Shown: in pieces, positions 7,914 to 17,215 of the stretch | How the letters are laid out: every line of letters begins with the position of its first letter | Position numbering within the stretch: position 1 is the stretch's first letter | Origin: GM7GCV1 sp965221105 | Lineage (GTDB): Bacteria > Pseudomonadota > Gammaproteobacteria > Pseudomonadales > GM7GCV1 | Direction: 5' to 3' | Length of the DNA stretch: 64,000 bases | Assembly: GCA_965221105.1 (NCBI GenBank) | Contig: OZ244871.1 | Span: 2,046,001 to 2,110,000 of the forward strand | The notes under the pieces: generated by a model | Seen by the model: the letters and a program-made list of their open reading frames with translations, nothing else | Database searches by the model: none | Told to the model about the DNA's origin: nothing | Position numbers and translations under genes: made by a program

Positions 7914-8444
7914 TCAGTTCCCGCTGTTCAGTGGAGGTATGACAATCCGGACGCGCTCGGGCCTGTCCGGCTGACTGCTGGCTTTGAGCAGGTGCTTGCG
8001 CACATCGTAGGTGATGCGGTCTCCCCTGAGCGTCGTGCCCTCCTGAGTGAGGCTGGCATTGCGAATCAAATGGATCACATCGTCGGCCAGCCTGTACTCG
8101 ATGCGATTTCCCAGGGCGATAATCTTTTCCTGATCCCCCGCGGGCTTTTGCTCGTAGCTTGCCTGGTTGCCGATAGCGACCAGACGGTGGGCCTTTCCGT
8201 CTGCCGCATAGATGCTTATCTGGTCTGCCATAACCAGAATACTGCCCTGCCTCATGCGTACATTGCCTTCGTAAAGGGTAAGCCCTTCCTGCTCCCGTAA
8301 TTCTGCGCTGTCGGACTCAATTTCTATGGGCTGATCACGGTCGGATTCCAGAGCTTGACCAGCAGCGCTGAACAGAATGACCAGCAGACAGACACATGTG
8401 CCTATGCGGGCCGGGCTACATGGGTTGGTGTGTGCTGCGGACAC
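7914..8444 (-). CDS. lptA: Periplasmic LPS transport protein LptA
   Basis: Periplasmic beta-jellyroll protein that bridges LptC and LptD. After a hydrophobic signal segment (CVCLLVILFSAAGQALE) the OstA-like domain begins (PIEIESDSAEL, then LTLYEGNVRMRQGS). I chose a GTG at 8444, giving 176 residues and a 29-nt overlap with lptC; the open frame continues upstream inside lptC to 8549 but those residues lack signal-peptide character. The start is uncertain, the identity is not. The basic C-terminus (RPERVRIVI) ends one base before lptB. Confidence 0.88.
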   Translation of the reverse strand: MSAAHTNPCSPARIGTCVCLLVILFSAAGQALESDRDQPIEIESDSAELREQEGLTLYEGNVRMRQGSILVMADQISIYAADGKAHRLVAIGNQASYEQKPAGDQEKIIALGNRIEYRLADDVIHLIRNASLTQEGTTLRGDRITYDVRKHLLKASSQPDRPERVRIVIPPLNSGN

Positions 8445-8976
8445 GCCTTGGGAGTCTGTAGACTGAGTTTGTGAGATCAATGCGAATTCCGTGACTTGTG
8501 ATCCAGTGACCATCGGTTTCAATAGTGATCGCTGCTGGACTTTCGGCAAGTTTTAAATCCTGATAGTAGTCTAGTTGCTCGGTTCGCATTTGCACAGGGT
8601 TGGGGACATTTTCACGGGTCAGCAGCACCGAGCCGGTCAACCGCAGCCGGTTGCGGGCCTGATCAAATTCCCCGGCCAGACTGTGCACTCTCCATCGCCC
8701 ATCGTCCGTTTCCAGTGTAACCTCAGGCTGCTCGATAGCAACCGTGCCATCATGGGTATCGGACGAGAGGAGCGTACTGATAATTTGCTGGGATCGTTCG
8801 CCCTCAGCGTCAAACTGGGTGAGCCTGACCTGATCGAGAAACGTGCTGGTCTGGTCGGTATCGCCGGTGTCTAATTCGTGCGGTGGTGTGGATATTCTGA
8901 CATCGAGATCCCAAAAGAACACCGCCATGGCGATGGGGAGGAACACCAGAAGAATAAAGATTTGGCGGGAATGCAT
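8416..8976 (-). CDS. lptC: LPS export membrane protein LptC
   Basis: Bitopic inner-membrane protein that accepts LPS from LptB2FG and passes it to LptA. It is 186 residues long with a single N-terminal membrane anchor (residues about 5-22, IFILLVFLPIAMAVFFW) and a periplasmic LptC jellyroll domain (LTGSVLLTRE, then LDYYQDLKLAES). It overlaps lptA and follows kdsC by 41 nt, the standard kdsD-kdsC-lptC-lptA-lptB order. Confidence 0.94.
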   Translation of the reverse strand: MHSRQIFILLVFLPIAMAVFFWDLDVRISTPPHELDTGDTDQTSTFLDQVRLTQFDAEGERSQQIISTLLSSDTHDGTVAIEQPEVTLETDDGRWRVHSLAGEFDQARNRLRLTGSVLLTRENVPNPVQMRTEQLDYYQDLKLAESPAAITIETDGHWITSHGIRIDLTNSVYRLPRRVRSTHQPM

Positions 8977-9017
8977 AGGGGATGCGCTGGCGTGTGCACT
9001 GCAGCAGAAAGCTGTGG

Positions 9018-9566
9018 TCAGCTGCCGGGGTCGCCTGTCGCAGGTGATCGATGTGCGGCCTGTGCCACAAGTGCATCACAGACTTCGCGCACTGCGCCAT
9101 GTCCTCCGGGCAGCGAGGTCACCCAGTCAGCGACGGCCCGAATCTGATGATGTCCATCCGCGACGCTGATTCCCAGGCCGGCCGCTTCAATAGCTGGCCG
9201 GTCTGGTACATCGTCGCCTATATAGGCTGCCTCGGAGAGTTCGAAACCGGTTTCGTCCAAAAGCTCCAGCAGCGCCTCGTATTTGTCGTCCCGGCCCTGG
9301 ATAAGGATATCCATGTTGAGTTCAGCAGCACGACGTTCCACTGCACGCGAATGTCGCCCCGTGATGACGGCAACCTGTATGCCCGCTTCCCGAACCAGCT
9401 TTATGCCTAGACCATCCTTGATATTGAAACTCGTGTGCTCGGTGCCATCGCTTCCATAGGTGATGGTTCCATCCGTCAAAACCCCGTCCACATCCAGCGC
9501 CAGCAGGCGTATTCCGGCAAGCCTGGTTCTGATGGCGGGGGCGATGTCCGTGGTGGTGGTGTCCAT
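9018..9566 (-). CDS. kdsC: 3-deoxy-D-manno-octulosonate 8-phosphate phosphatase KdsC
   Basis: HAD-superfamily phosphatase that releases Kdo from Kdo-8-phosphate for LPS inner-core synthesis. The nucleophile motif DVDGVLTDG is at residues 25-33, followed by the VITGR loop and the GDDVPD motif that completes the metal site. Length (182) and absence of a cap domain fit the C0 tetrameric KdsC group. It starts two bases after the kdsD stop, so the two consecutive Kdo enzymes are co-translated. Confidence 0.96.
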   Translation of the reverse strand: MDTTTTDIAPAIRTRLAGIRLLALDVDGVLTDGTITYGSDGTEHTSFNIKDGLGIKLVREAGIQVAVITGRHSRAVERRAAELNMDILIQGRDDKYEALLELLDETGFELSEAAYIGDDVPDRPAIEAAGLGISVADGHHQIRAVADWVTSLPGGHGAVREVCDALVAQAAHRSPATGDPGS

Positions 9567-9568
9567 GG

Positions 9569-10546
9569 TCAGATGACACCGGCTCTCAGAATGTCGTGAA
9601 GGTGCACGACGCCAAGGGGATGGTCACCTTCGTCATCCACCACGACCAGTGCAGTGATCTTTCGTTGCTCCATGACTCCCAAAGCTTCGGCGGCCAGCGA
9701 TCCCCCACGGATGTGCACGGGTTCGGTATTCATGACATCGCCAGCCGTCCTTTCATCAAGTTTGGCACCCCCGTCCAGAATACGCCGCAGGTCGCCGTCG
9801 GTAAATACGCCCTTGAGATTGTCGTCTGTATCGACGACCGTTGTGATACCGAGTCCCTTGGCAGTCATTTCGAGCAGGACACGCTTGATTGGCATGGTTT
9901 CTGGTACCCGCGGCAATTCGTTGCCACTATGCATGAGATCATCAACCTTGAGCAGAAGCCTTTTGCCAAGCGAACCGGCGGGATGCGATAAGGCAAAATC
10001 CTCAGCTGTAAAGCCACGCAATTCAAGTAGAGCTATGGCAATTGCGTCTCCCATGACCATGGTAGCCGTAGTACTTGAAGTCGGCGCAAGATCAAGGGGG
10101 CAGGCCTCGGCTTCGACCCCCACATCGAGATGCACACCGGAAGCCTTGGCAAGCTCGGATGTGCTGTCCCCGGTCATGCTGATCAGGGACACGCCAAGTA
10201 CCTTGATCGTCGGCAGCAACGCCAGTATTTCGCTGGTTCTGCCTGAATTGGAAATGGCGAGAACGGTATCGTTTCGGGTAATCATACCCATATCGCCGTG
10301 TCCCGCCTCGGCCGGGTGGACAAAGAATGACGCAGTGCCGGTGCTGGCGAGAGTTGCGGCAATCTTACGCCCGACGTGTCCGGATTTGCCCATGCCGATA
10401 ACCACGACTCTGCCAGTGGTTTCATACATCTGCTCACAGGCGCGCACAAAGGCGCTGTCGAGCCGCTCGCACAGCACTTCAACCGCTTTGGCTTCAAGAT
10501 TGATTGTGCGTCGGGCGGATTGAATCAGATCCGTGTCTCGTGCCAT
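9569..10546 (-). CDS. kdsD: Arabinose-5-phosphate isomerase KdsD
   Basis: Converts ribulose-5-phosphate to arabinose-5-phosphate, the first committed precursor of Kdo. At 325 residues it has the SIS sugar-isomerase domain (about 40-170; GMGKSGHVGRKIAATLAST and ISNSGRTSEI) followed by two CBS domains (about 205-325). It heads the kdsD-kdsC-lptC-lptA-lptB run, 42 nt downstream of the antiporter gene. Confidence 0.96.
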   Translation of the reverse strand: MARDTDLIQSARRTINLEAKAVEVLCERLDSAFVRACEQMYETTGRVVVIGMGKSGHVGRKIAATLASTGTASFFVHPAEAGHGDMGMITRNDTVLAISNSGRTSEILALLPTIKVLGVSLISMTGDSTSELAKASGVHLDVGVEAEACPLDLAPTSSTTATMVMGDAIAIALLELRGFTAEDFALSHPAGSLGKRLLLKVDDLMHSGNELPRVPETMPIKRVLLEMTAKGLGITTVVDTDDNLKGVFTDGDLRRILDGGAKLDERTAGDVMNTEPVHIRGGSLAAEALGVMEQRKITALVVVDDEGDHPLGVVHLHDILRAGVI

Positions 10547-10588
10547 GGTACAGGGGTCGTATGATTGTCAGTCTCTGCGAACAATAGG

Positions 10589-11554
10589 CTACTCGGCGAG
10601 CAGAACACCATAATAGCCGATGTAGAGCAGCAACATCAGTGCTCCAGTGGGACGGCTCAGGCTGCCGGACTTGTATGCCCTGGTTTTCCAGAGGCAGATC
10701 AGCGCGAGAATCAAGCTCAGACCAATGACCGGGGCGGTATCCAAATGGAAATTGGCTCCGGCTATAAGGCCCGGCTGGATCAGTCCCGCGACGGGCAGTA
10801 CAGCTGTCAGGTTGAAAATATTTGAGCCGATGATATTGCCGATGACCATCTCTGAATGGCCTCTCAGTGCACCGGCCACCGAGGTCGCGAGTTCCGGCAG
10901 GCTCGTTCCCACAGCGACCACGGTAATGCCGATAACCAGGTCGCTGATGCCCAATGCAGATGCCAGACCAGACGCGCTGATCACCAGTACATTGGAGCCG
11001 ATCAGGAGGAACAGGAGCCCACCCAGGGTCAGAAATATGGCCTGGCCCCATGGGCTTCGGTGGATCTCCAGATCCGGGTCAAGGGGGCGTGATCCAGCGG
11101 TTCTTGCCAAATACAGCATGTAGGCAAGCAGGCAGCCAACCAGCAGAGCTGATTCGGAGCGGCTCAGGGTGCCATCCCAGAGAATGACCCCGGCAAGCAG
11201 GGTGATAACAATCATGATGGGGACTGCAGAGTGGGACACTCGTGAATCGACTCTGAGAGGAAATATTAATGCGGTGCAGGCCAGAACCAGGCCCATATTG
11301 GCCATGTTTGAGCCGAGCGCATTTCCCACAGCCATTGATGTGCTGCCGGCGAGCGCAGCGGAGGCCGATACCAAAATCTCCGGTGCCGAGGTTCCAAAGG
11401 ACACCACGGTCAAACCGATGATGAGCGGCGAGAGTCCGAGGTTGCTGGCTATGGATGCGGAGCCTGCAACGAAACGGTCTGCACCCCATAACAGAGCCCC
11501 GATGGAGACAATGAGCAGAATAAGATTCAGGGAGTGAGGAAATTCAGCGTCCAT
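10589..11554 (-). CDS. yrbG: Calcium/sodium antiporter of the CaCA family (YrbG-like)
   Basis: Inner-membrane cation exchanger of 321 residues with about ten hydrophobic segments. The two inverted alpha-repeats are marked by VSFGTSAPE (residues about 51-59) and VAVGTSLPE (about 210-218), the ion-binding signatures, each followed by a GNxxGSN element. Its place upstream of kdsD is as in Escherichia coli. The transported ion is inferred from the family. It is divergent from mlaC, with a 125-nt shared upstream region. Confidence 0.92.
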   Translation of the reverse strand: MDAEFPHSLNLILLIVSIGALLWGADRFVAGSASIASNLGLSPLIIGLTVVSFGTSAPEILVSASAALAGSTSMAVGNALGSNMANMGLVLACTALIFPLRVDSRVSHSAVPIMIVITLLAGVILWDGTLSRSESALLVGCLLAYMLYLARTAGSRPLDPDLEIHRSPWGQAIFLTLGGLLFLLIGSNVLVISASGLASALGISDLVIGITVVAVGTSLPELATSVAGALRGHSEMVIGNIIGSNIFNLTAVLPVAGLIQPGLIAGANFHLDTAPVIGLSLILALICLWKTRAYKSGSLSRPTGALMLLLYIGYYGVLLAE

Positions 11555-11679
11555 GGGGGCCTGTGTTCCGAAAACAGGGGCGGAATGGTATAGTCACCGC
11601 CGTACCCTGTCAGCCAATATTTTTGGGGCCTTATTTGGCAGGCTGTGCAGGACCCGTGCAAACAGATTACGAGATCAGA

Positions 11680-12318
11680 ATGTTGTGCAATCAGAGTTCC
11701 AGGTTCGGTTCGGGCATCCTTGTGTTGCTCGTCTCCATGGCACCTGTTTTCGCCAGCCAGGGCCAGGCAGAGGATGTGCCTTCAACCGCTGATAAAACGC
11801 TTGAGCTGGTATCCACCGAGCTGCTGTCCTCAATTGAGGAATTGCAGCGTATATACGATGAATCGGCCGAACTGTTTTACCAGGAAATTGATTCAATTGT
11901 GTCTCCATGGATTGACTTCGATTCGTTCTACAGGGGCGTGATGGGTCGCAAGTATTACGGTCTGGCAACATCGGAGCAACGTGATACCTTTCGCGAAGTT
12001 TTTCGGCAGTCATTGATTCAGACATATGGCAAGGGTTTGCTCGGCGTAGAGGAAACACGCTTTGAGATTGACCCACCCCCCAATGTAACCGAGGAGGCAC
12101 GTTCTGTGCCGGTCAAACAAACGCTGTATTCCGCAGCCGGACGGATTGAGGTGGTGTACAGCATGGGTCGAACCGAAGGTGGTGTCTGGAAGGTCAAAAA
12201 TGTCATTCTTGAGGGTATCAACCTGGGCAAGACATTCCGCAGTCAGTTTGCTCGTTCTGCCCGAGAGCACAACGAGAATCTCGATCTGGTTATAGCCAAC
12301 TGGGCTTCAGATGTCTAG
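11680..12318 (+). CDS. mlaC: Phospholipid-binding periplasmic protein MlaC
   Basis: Periplasmic shuttle that moves phospholipids between the outer-membrane MlaA complex and the inner-membrane MlaFEDB transporter. The 212 residues begin with a signal peptide and contain the Tol-Tol_Ttg2 core (VSPWIDFDSFYRGVMGRKYY, then GVWKVKNVILEGINLGKTFR). The start at 11680 gives a normal signal peptide; the frame is open further upstream to 11563. mlaF, mlaE, mlaD and mlaB, which usually flank it, are absent here, with the antiporter gene where mlaFED should be. Confidence 0.9.
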   Translation: MLCNQSSRFGSGILVLLVSMAPVFASQGQAEDVPSTADKTLELVSTELLSSIEELQRIYDESAELFYQEIDSIVSPWIDFDSFYRGVMGRKYYGLATSEQRDTFREVFRQSLIQTYGKGLLGVEETRFEIDPPPNVTEEARSVPVKQTLYSAAGRIEVVYSMGRTEGGVWKVKNVILEGINLGKTFRSQFARSAREHNENLDLVIANWASDV

Positions 12319-12341
12319 AAGCTGAGTCAGGAGGGCAAAAG

Positions 12342-12584
12342 TTGGAAGCACAGTTGGACCTGCGGGATCTGGAAGATCGTGTCCGGCGTCAGATTCAGGG
12401 CTGTGAGGTCGTGGCAGAGACCGACGGATACTATGTCAGCGTGCGGGTTGTCAGTGACAGTTTTGAAGGTGTTCGGGCTGTAAAGCGTCAACAGGAGATT
12501 TATGGGGCGTTCAGTGACCTGATTGCTGACGGCACGCTGCATGCGGTGAACATAGAGGCACTTGCACCGTCCGAACTCGACTAG
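12342..12584 (+). CDS. ibaG: BolA-family protein IbaG
   Basis: An 80-residue BolA/IbaG protein, a partner of monothiol glutaredoxins in iron-sulfur handling and acid stress. The BolA signature is the second half: VRAVKRQQEIYGAF followed by LHAVNIEALAP, with the conserved histidine. The start is a TTG at 12342 with a strong AGGAGG-like site 7-10 nt before it. It sits directly upstream of murA, its usual neighbour. Confidence 0.9.
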   Translation: MEAQLDLRDLEDRVRRQIQGCEVVAETDGYYVSVRVVSDSFEGVRAVKRQQEIYGAFSDLIADGTLHAVNIEALAPSELD

Positions 12585-12595
12585 CTGGAGAATCA

Positions 12596-13858
12596 GTGGA
12601 TAGACTGATTATCATGGGTGGCTCTACCTTGAGTGGCGAGATCCGGATTTCCGGGGCCAAGAATGCAGCTTTGCCGCTGCTTGCAGCAACCCTGCTGACG
12701 CCGGAAAAAGTGCGTCTGTCCAATTTGCCTCACCTGCACGACATTACAACCATGATAGAACTCCTGGTCTGCATGGGGGTTGAGGCTGTTGTTGACGAGA
12801 GACTCTGTGTGGAGGTGGACAACACCAACATGCTGAGCAGGACAGCGCCCTACGAACTCGTGAAAACCATGCGTGCCTCAGTCCTGGTGCTGGGACCCCT
12901 GTTGGCACGCTTTGGAGAGGCGCGGGTGTCGTTTCCGGGCGGTTGTGCCATAGGCTCGCGCCCGGTTGACCAGCATTTGCGTGGTTTGGAGTTGATGGGT
13001 GCCGAAGTTGAGATTGATAACGGCTACATAATTGCCACATCCAAAGGGCGCCTCAAGGGTGCCCATATTGTCATGGATATCGTTACCGTTGGCGGCACGG
13101 AGAACCTGCTCATGGCAGCAACTCTGGCGGATGGCCAGACCATCATTGAAAATGCGGCCAGGGAACCCGAGATTGTGGATCTGGCACACTGCCTGGTTGC
13201 CATGGGCGCACGGATCGAAGGCATAGGCTCCGACACACTGGTCATTCACGGTGTCGAGAAACTTCATGGCTGCGAATACCGGGTGATGCCGGACCGGATT
13301 GAGACCGGTACCTATCTGGTCGCGGTGGCGGCTACCCGTGGCAAGGTGCGGCTCCGGGACACCGATGGCAGACTGCTGGAGGCGGTCATTGTGAAACTGC
13401 GCGAGGCGGGTGCTGAGATCACTGAAGGGGATGACTGGATTGAACTCGACATGGCCGGCCGGCGGCCTCGGGCAGTGCATATAAAAACGGCTCCCTATCC
13501 GGGCTTTCCCACAGACATGCAAGCCCAGTTTACAGCCCTGAATGCGGTCGCCGATGGCACAGGTACAGTGACTGAGACCATATTTGAAAATCGCCTGATT
13601 CAGGTGCACGAACTGAATCGCATGGGTGCCCAGATAAATCTGGAGGGCAATACGGTGATCGTGTCTGGAGTCGAAGAGTTGAGTTCGGCCCCGGTCATGG
13701 CGTCCGACCTCAGGGCTTCTGCCAGCTTGGTGATCGCCGGGTTGCTTGCCAAGGGGTCAACCATTATTGACCGCATATATCATATTGATCGCGGGTACGA
13801 ATGCATCGAGGAAAAGCTCCAACAGCTGGGAGCATCCATCCGCCGGGTTCCTGCCTGA
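12596..13858 (+). CDS. murA: UDP-N-acetylglucosamine 1-carboxyvinyltransferase MurA
   Basis: First committed step of peptidoglycan synthesis: transfer of enolpyruvate from PEP to UDP-GlcNAc. The 420 residues carry Lys22-Asn23 (GAKNAALP) and the reactive loop PGGCAIGSRP with Cys117, the residue alkylated by fosfomycin, so this looks like a fosfomycin-sensitive type. The start is GTG at 12596, 11 nt after the ibaG stop. Length and full-length similarity make the call firm. Confidence 0.98.
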   Translation: MDRLIIMGGSTLSGEIRISGAKNAALPLLAATLLTPEKVRLSNLPHLHDITTMIELLVCMGVEAVVDERLCVEVDNTNMLSRTAPYELVKTMRASVLVLGPLLARFGEARVSFPGGCAIGSRPVDQHLRGLELMGAEVEIDNGYIIATSKGRLKGAHIVMDIVTVGGTENLLMAATLADGQTIIENAAREPEIVDLAHCLVAMGARIEGIGSDTLVIHGVEKLHGCEYRVMPDRIETGTYLVAVAATRGKVRLRDTDGRLLEAVIVKLREAGAEITEGDDWIELDMAGRRPRAVHIKTAPYPGFPTDMQAQFTALNAVADGTGTVTETIFENRLIQVHELNRMGAQINLEGNTVIVSGVEELSSAPVMASDLRASASLVIAGLLAKGSTIIDRIYHIDRGYECIEEKLQQLGASIRRVPA

Positions 13859-13928
13859 ATCTCCAGGCCGGAGGGACGGCAGGGTGCAGAACTCCGGAGT
13901 TGAACGGGGCCAGACAAGAAGCCAGATT

Positions 13929-14567
13929 ATGTTGACGCTAGCCCTGACCAAGGGGCGCATTCTCAAGGAAACGCTCCCGATTCTTGCCTCCGCAGGAATA
14001 GTGCCTGAAGAGGATATCTGTTCCAGCCGCAAGCTCATCTTCGCCACCAGCCGGAAAGAGGTCAGGTTGATCGTTCTGCGTGGCTATGATGTGCCCACCT
14101 ATGTCCGCCACGGCGCAGCGGACCTTGGTGTTGCCGGCAAGGATATTCTTTTGGAATACGAGAGCGATGCCTATTACGAGTGGTTGGATATGGGCATTGC
14201 CCGCTGCCGGTTGATGACGGCTGCCCCCGTCGGTGCCGAGCGAAAATCCGGGCGTGTTCGGGTAGCGACCAAGTACGTCAATCTGGCGCGTGACTACTAT
14301 GCCAAGAGGGGTCAGCAGGCAGACGTCATCAGGTTATACGGGGCTATGGAGCTGGCGCCGATTATGAACCTTGCCGATGAAATTGTGGATGTTGTTGATA
14401 CCGGCCGTACCCTCGAAGCAAATGGCCTTGAACCCCTGGACTGCATCGCAGATATTTCTACCCGGTTGATCGTGAATCGGGCTGCCATGAAGCTGAAGCA
14501 GGAATCGGTGCTCAGGCTTTTGTCTGATATGGATCGGGCTCTGGATTCTGCTGTGCCGAGCACATGA
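13929..14567 (+). CDS. hisG: ATP phosphoribosyltransferase HisG, short form
   Basis: Catalyses the first step of histidine synthesis, joining ATP and PRPP. It is 212 residues long, matching the short HisG(S) form that lacks the C-terminal regulatory ACT-like domain and needs HisZ as a regulatory subunit; hisZ is not in the window. Catalytic signatures include GAADLGVAGKDIL and the PRPP loop EIVDVVDTGRTLEANGL. The ATG at 13929 begins a typical N-terminus (MLTLALTKGRI). The stop overlaps the hisD start as ATGA. Confidence 0.96.
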   Translation: MLTLALTKGRILKETLPILASAGIVPEEDICSSRKLIFATSRKEVRLIVLRGYDVPTYVRHGAADLGVAGKDILLEYESDAYYEWLDMGIARCRLMTAAPVGAERKSGRVRVATKYVNLARDYYAKRGQQADVIRLYGAMELAPIMNLADEIVDVVDTGRTLEANGLEPLDCIADISTRLIVNRAAMKLKQESVLRLLSDMDRALDSAVPST

Positions 14568-15880
14568 CTCTCTCTCTTCGCCGTCTGAACAGCGCTACTC
14601 CCGATTTTGTCGAAGCGCTCGATAAGCTTGTTTCCTGGACAGAGGTATCCAGTCCGGAAGTTGAGCAGACAGTGGCCGACATATTGGAACGCGTCCGTCA
14701 GCGCGGCGATCAGGCACTGGTTGAGTACACCAACGAATTCGATCATCGCGATCTGGCAGATGCCAGTGAACTGGTGCTGGGTTTCGAGGAACTTGAGCAG
14801 GCACTGTTGGGCGTTGACGCAGGGCTCGTGGCCGCTCTGAAACAGGCCCGGGACCGCATTCACGACTATCATGTGCGACAGCTTCAGGAATCCTGGAATT
14901 ATCTGGATGATCTCGGCAATCTGCTTGGTCAGCAGATCAGTGCGGTGGCTCGGGCAGGCGTCTATGTACCTGGAGGCAAAGCCGCCTATCCTTCATCGGT
15001 GTTGATGAACGTGGTGCCCGCCAAGGTGGCGGGTGTCGGGGAGATTCTGATGGCCTCACCTGCTCCCCGTGGAACGGTCAATCCTGTTGTGCTTGCAGCA
15101 GCAGCCATCGCCGGCATTGACAGGGTAATCACTCTTGGTGGTGCCCAGGCGATTGCCGCACTGGCTTACGGAACTGAAACAGTTCCGGCGGTGGACAAGA
15201 TCGTCGGGCCGGGCAACATCTATGTGGCAACAGCCAAGAAGCAACTCTATGGTCAGGTCGGCATTGACATGGTTGCCGGGCCTTCGGAGATTTTAGTGGT
15301 CTGCGATGGACAGACCAATCCGGACTGGATAGCGCTGGATCTGTTTTCCCAGGCCGAGCATGATGAGTTGGCACAATCCATACTGATGAGCCCGGATGCA
15401 GGGTTTCTTGATCAGGTGCAGGCGTCAATGAATCGACTTCTGCCAGAGATGCCGCGTCAAGAGATCATCAAGCACAGTCTGCAATCTCGAGGTGCTTTTA
15501 TTCTGGTGCCTGACCTTGATGAGGCAATCAGTATTGCCAATCGCATTGCGCCGGAGCATCTCGAACTGTCAGTCGAAGATGCGGAGAGCTGGTTGCCGCG
15601 TATCTGCAATGCGGGGGCGATCTTTCTGGGACGTCATACGCCCGAGGCACTGGGTGACTATTGTGCGGGGCCAAATCATGTCCTGCCAACTTCAACGACA
15701 TCCCGGTTCTCTTCACCTTTGGGGGTGTACGATTTTCAGAAGAGAACCTCGATTATTGGCTGTTCCAGGGAAGGTGCACACGAGCTTGCGAAACTGGCGT
15801 CCGTGTTGGCTGAAGGAGAAGATCTGATCGCTCACGCGAGGTCGGCAAGTGCGCGCAAGGACACGGGGGAAGGAAGTTAG
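14564..15880 (+). CDS. hisD: Histidinol dehydrogenase HisD
   Basis: Zinc-dependent enzyme that oxidises L-histidinol to L-histidine in the last two steps of the pathway. The 438 residues contain the family's core VGPGNIYVATAKKQLYGQVGIDM stretch (about 215-238), the SQAEHDE metal/catalytic element and the RIAPEHLEL signature. It is coupled to hisG by a four-base overlap. hisC, which follows hisD in Pseudomonas, is absent; about 190 nt of non-coding DNA follows instead. Confidence 0.97.
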   Translation: MTLSLRRLNSATPDFVEALDKLVSWTEVSSPEVEQTVADILERVRQRGDQALVEYTNEFDHRDLADASELVLGFEELEQALLGVDAGLVAALKQARDRIHDYHVRQLQESWNYLDDLGNLLGQQISAVARAGVYVPGGKAAYPSSVLMNVVPAKVAGVGEILMASPAPRGTVNPVVLAAAAIAGIDRVITLGGAQAIAALAYGTETVPAVDKIVGPGNIYVATAKKQLYGQVGIDMVAGPSEILVVCDGQTNPDWIALDLFSQAEHDELAQSILMSPDAGFLDQVQASMNRLLPEMPRQEIIKHSLQSRGAFILVPDLDEAISIANRIAPEHLELSVEDAESWLPRICNAGAIFLGRHTPEALGDYCAGPNHVLPTSTTSRFSSPLGVYDFQKRTSIIGCSREGAHELAKLASVLAEGEDLIAHARSASARKDTGEGS

Positions 15881-16072
15881 TCCGCGGCCACGCACACTCC
15901 TCGTCGATCCTGCTCCTGGATGCGGCACAAGTCGTTAAAGACTTCCGATCTGTGCTGTCTGATTGATTGAGGGACGGGGAGCGAATATGCGCTAACAACT
16001 GCGGATCAGCGCAGCTGGTTCTCAGCGGTCAGGGGAATGCACATATCAAAATACTCTCTCTTTGTGCAGGCT

Positions 16073-17215
16073 TCAGAGTGGTTGCGAGGGGCGCAGGTCA
16101 ATCTCGGCATTGACAGTGAGCGGCTGGCCCTGTCGAAGAATCTCGAAACTCAATTTTGATCCCGGCGATGCATTGGCGATCAGGTTGATGATGCGGCGGC
16201 CGTCAATGACGTCGCGGTCATTCACCTTGACAATGACATCCCCGACTTCCAATCCGGCTCTGTGGCCTGGCCCACCGGGGTAGAGTCCGGTTATTGCCAT
16301 GGCACCCTTGTGCTTCAGGCCGAGCGAACTGACGGCTTCCCCGGAAATCTGTTGTGCTTCTATGCCGAGCCAGCCACGCACGACTTTGCCCTGCTCGACG
16401 ATATCCTTGACTACCTTGACCGCAATATCTGCGGGTATTGCAAATCCGAGACCTACGGAGCCGTTGCTCTGCAGTTTGCGCGAATTGATGCCCAGCAGGT
16501 TGCCGTAGGCATCGACCAGGGCACCACCGGAATTGCCTTCATTAATGGCAGCATCGGTCTGAAGAAAACTGATCAGGCTGCTCAGGTCGACCAGGTTGCG
16601 TCCGGTCGCACTGATAATGCCCTGGGTGACTGTCTGCCCAAACCCAAATGGATTGCCAATTGCAAGGGCCACATCGCCGACCTGCGCGCTATGGGGGTCT
16701 CCAATACTGATTGCACGAATGTTATCCAGTTGGACATACAACACTGCGAGATCTGTTTCACCGTCCACACCGACCACCTCTGCCTGGCCCTGCTGGCCGT
16801 CGTAGGTCATCACCAGAATCTGGTCAGCACCCTCGATGAGATGAGCATTGGTCAAAATGTACCCATCTGAACTAATGATTACGCCCGAACCCAGCGAACG
16901 CTGTTCCTGGGTTCGGTTGAGAAGTGGGCGGTTGAACAGTCTTCTGAATGCAGGGTCGTCCAGCATGGGGATGCGGTTGCGAGCGACTGTTTTGGTCGTG
17001 TAGATATTGACCACGGATGGGGCCGCCCGTCGGGCCGCTTCAGCGTAAGATACCGGGCCGATCCAGGCGTCTGTCGCCTGACCGAACTCCTCATTACGGG
17101 TTTCAGGTTGACTCCCCTGCAACCACTGAGGCGCGATGGTTGCAACCAGGACTGCGATCAGCAATCCGGACACAATGGGCCAGAAGTAGCTTGAAAAGTA
17201 TCGTTGCCAGCGCAT
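16073..17215 (-). CDS. degS: Membrane-anchored HtrA-type serine protease DegS/AlgW
   Basis: Site-1 protease that cleaves the anti-sigma factor RseA/MucA in the envelope stress pathway. From the ATG at 17215 it has 380 residues: one N-terminal membrane anchor (about 12-29), a trypsin-like domain with triad His125 (TNAHL), Asp155 (ETDLAVL) and Ser229 (GNSGGAL), and a single C-terminal PDZ domain (about 285-375). One PDZ and an uncleaved anchor favour DegS/AlgW over DegP/DegQ. A minus-strand TTTCCG-N17-TATTAT element (17301-17329) about 85 nt upstream is a possible promoter. It is divergent from zapE. Confidence 0.93.
   Translation of the reverse strand: MRWQRYFSSYFWPIVSGLLIAVLVATIAPQWLQGSQPETRNEEFGQATDAWIGPVSYAEAARRAAPSVVNIYTTKTVARNRIPMLDDPAFRRLFNRPLLNRTQEQRSLGSGVIISSDGYILTNAHLIEGADQILVMTYDGQQGQAEVVGVDGETDLAVLYVQLDNIRAISIGDPHSAQVGDVALAIGNPFGFGQTVTQGIISATGRNLVDLSSLISFLQTDAAINEGNSGGALVDAYGNLLGINSRKLQSNGSVGLGFAIPADIAVKVVKDIVEQGKVVRGWLGIEAQQISGEAVSSLGLKHKGAMAITGLYPGGPGHRAGLEVGDVIVKVNDRDVIDGRRIINLIANASPGSKLSFEILRQGQPLTVNAEIDLRPSQPL

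Noticed and set aside
11563..11679. Longer mlaC start giving an LAGC lipobox-like motif
   Set aside because: The downstream ATG yields a proper Sec signal peptide; the lipobox-like match is likely chance and MlaC is a soluble periplasmic protein.
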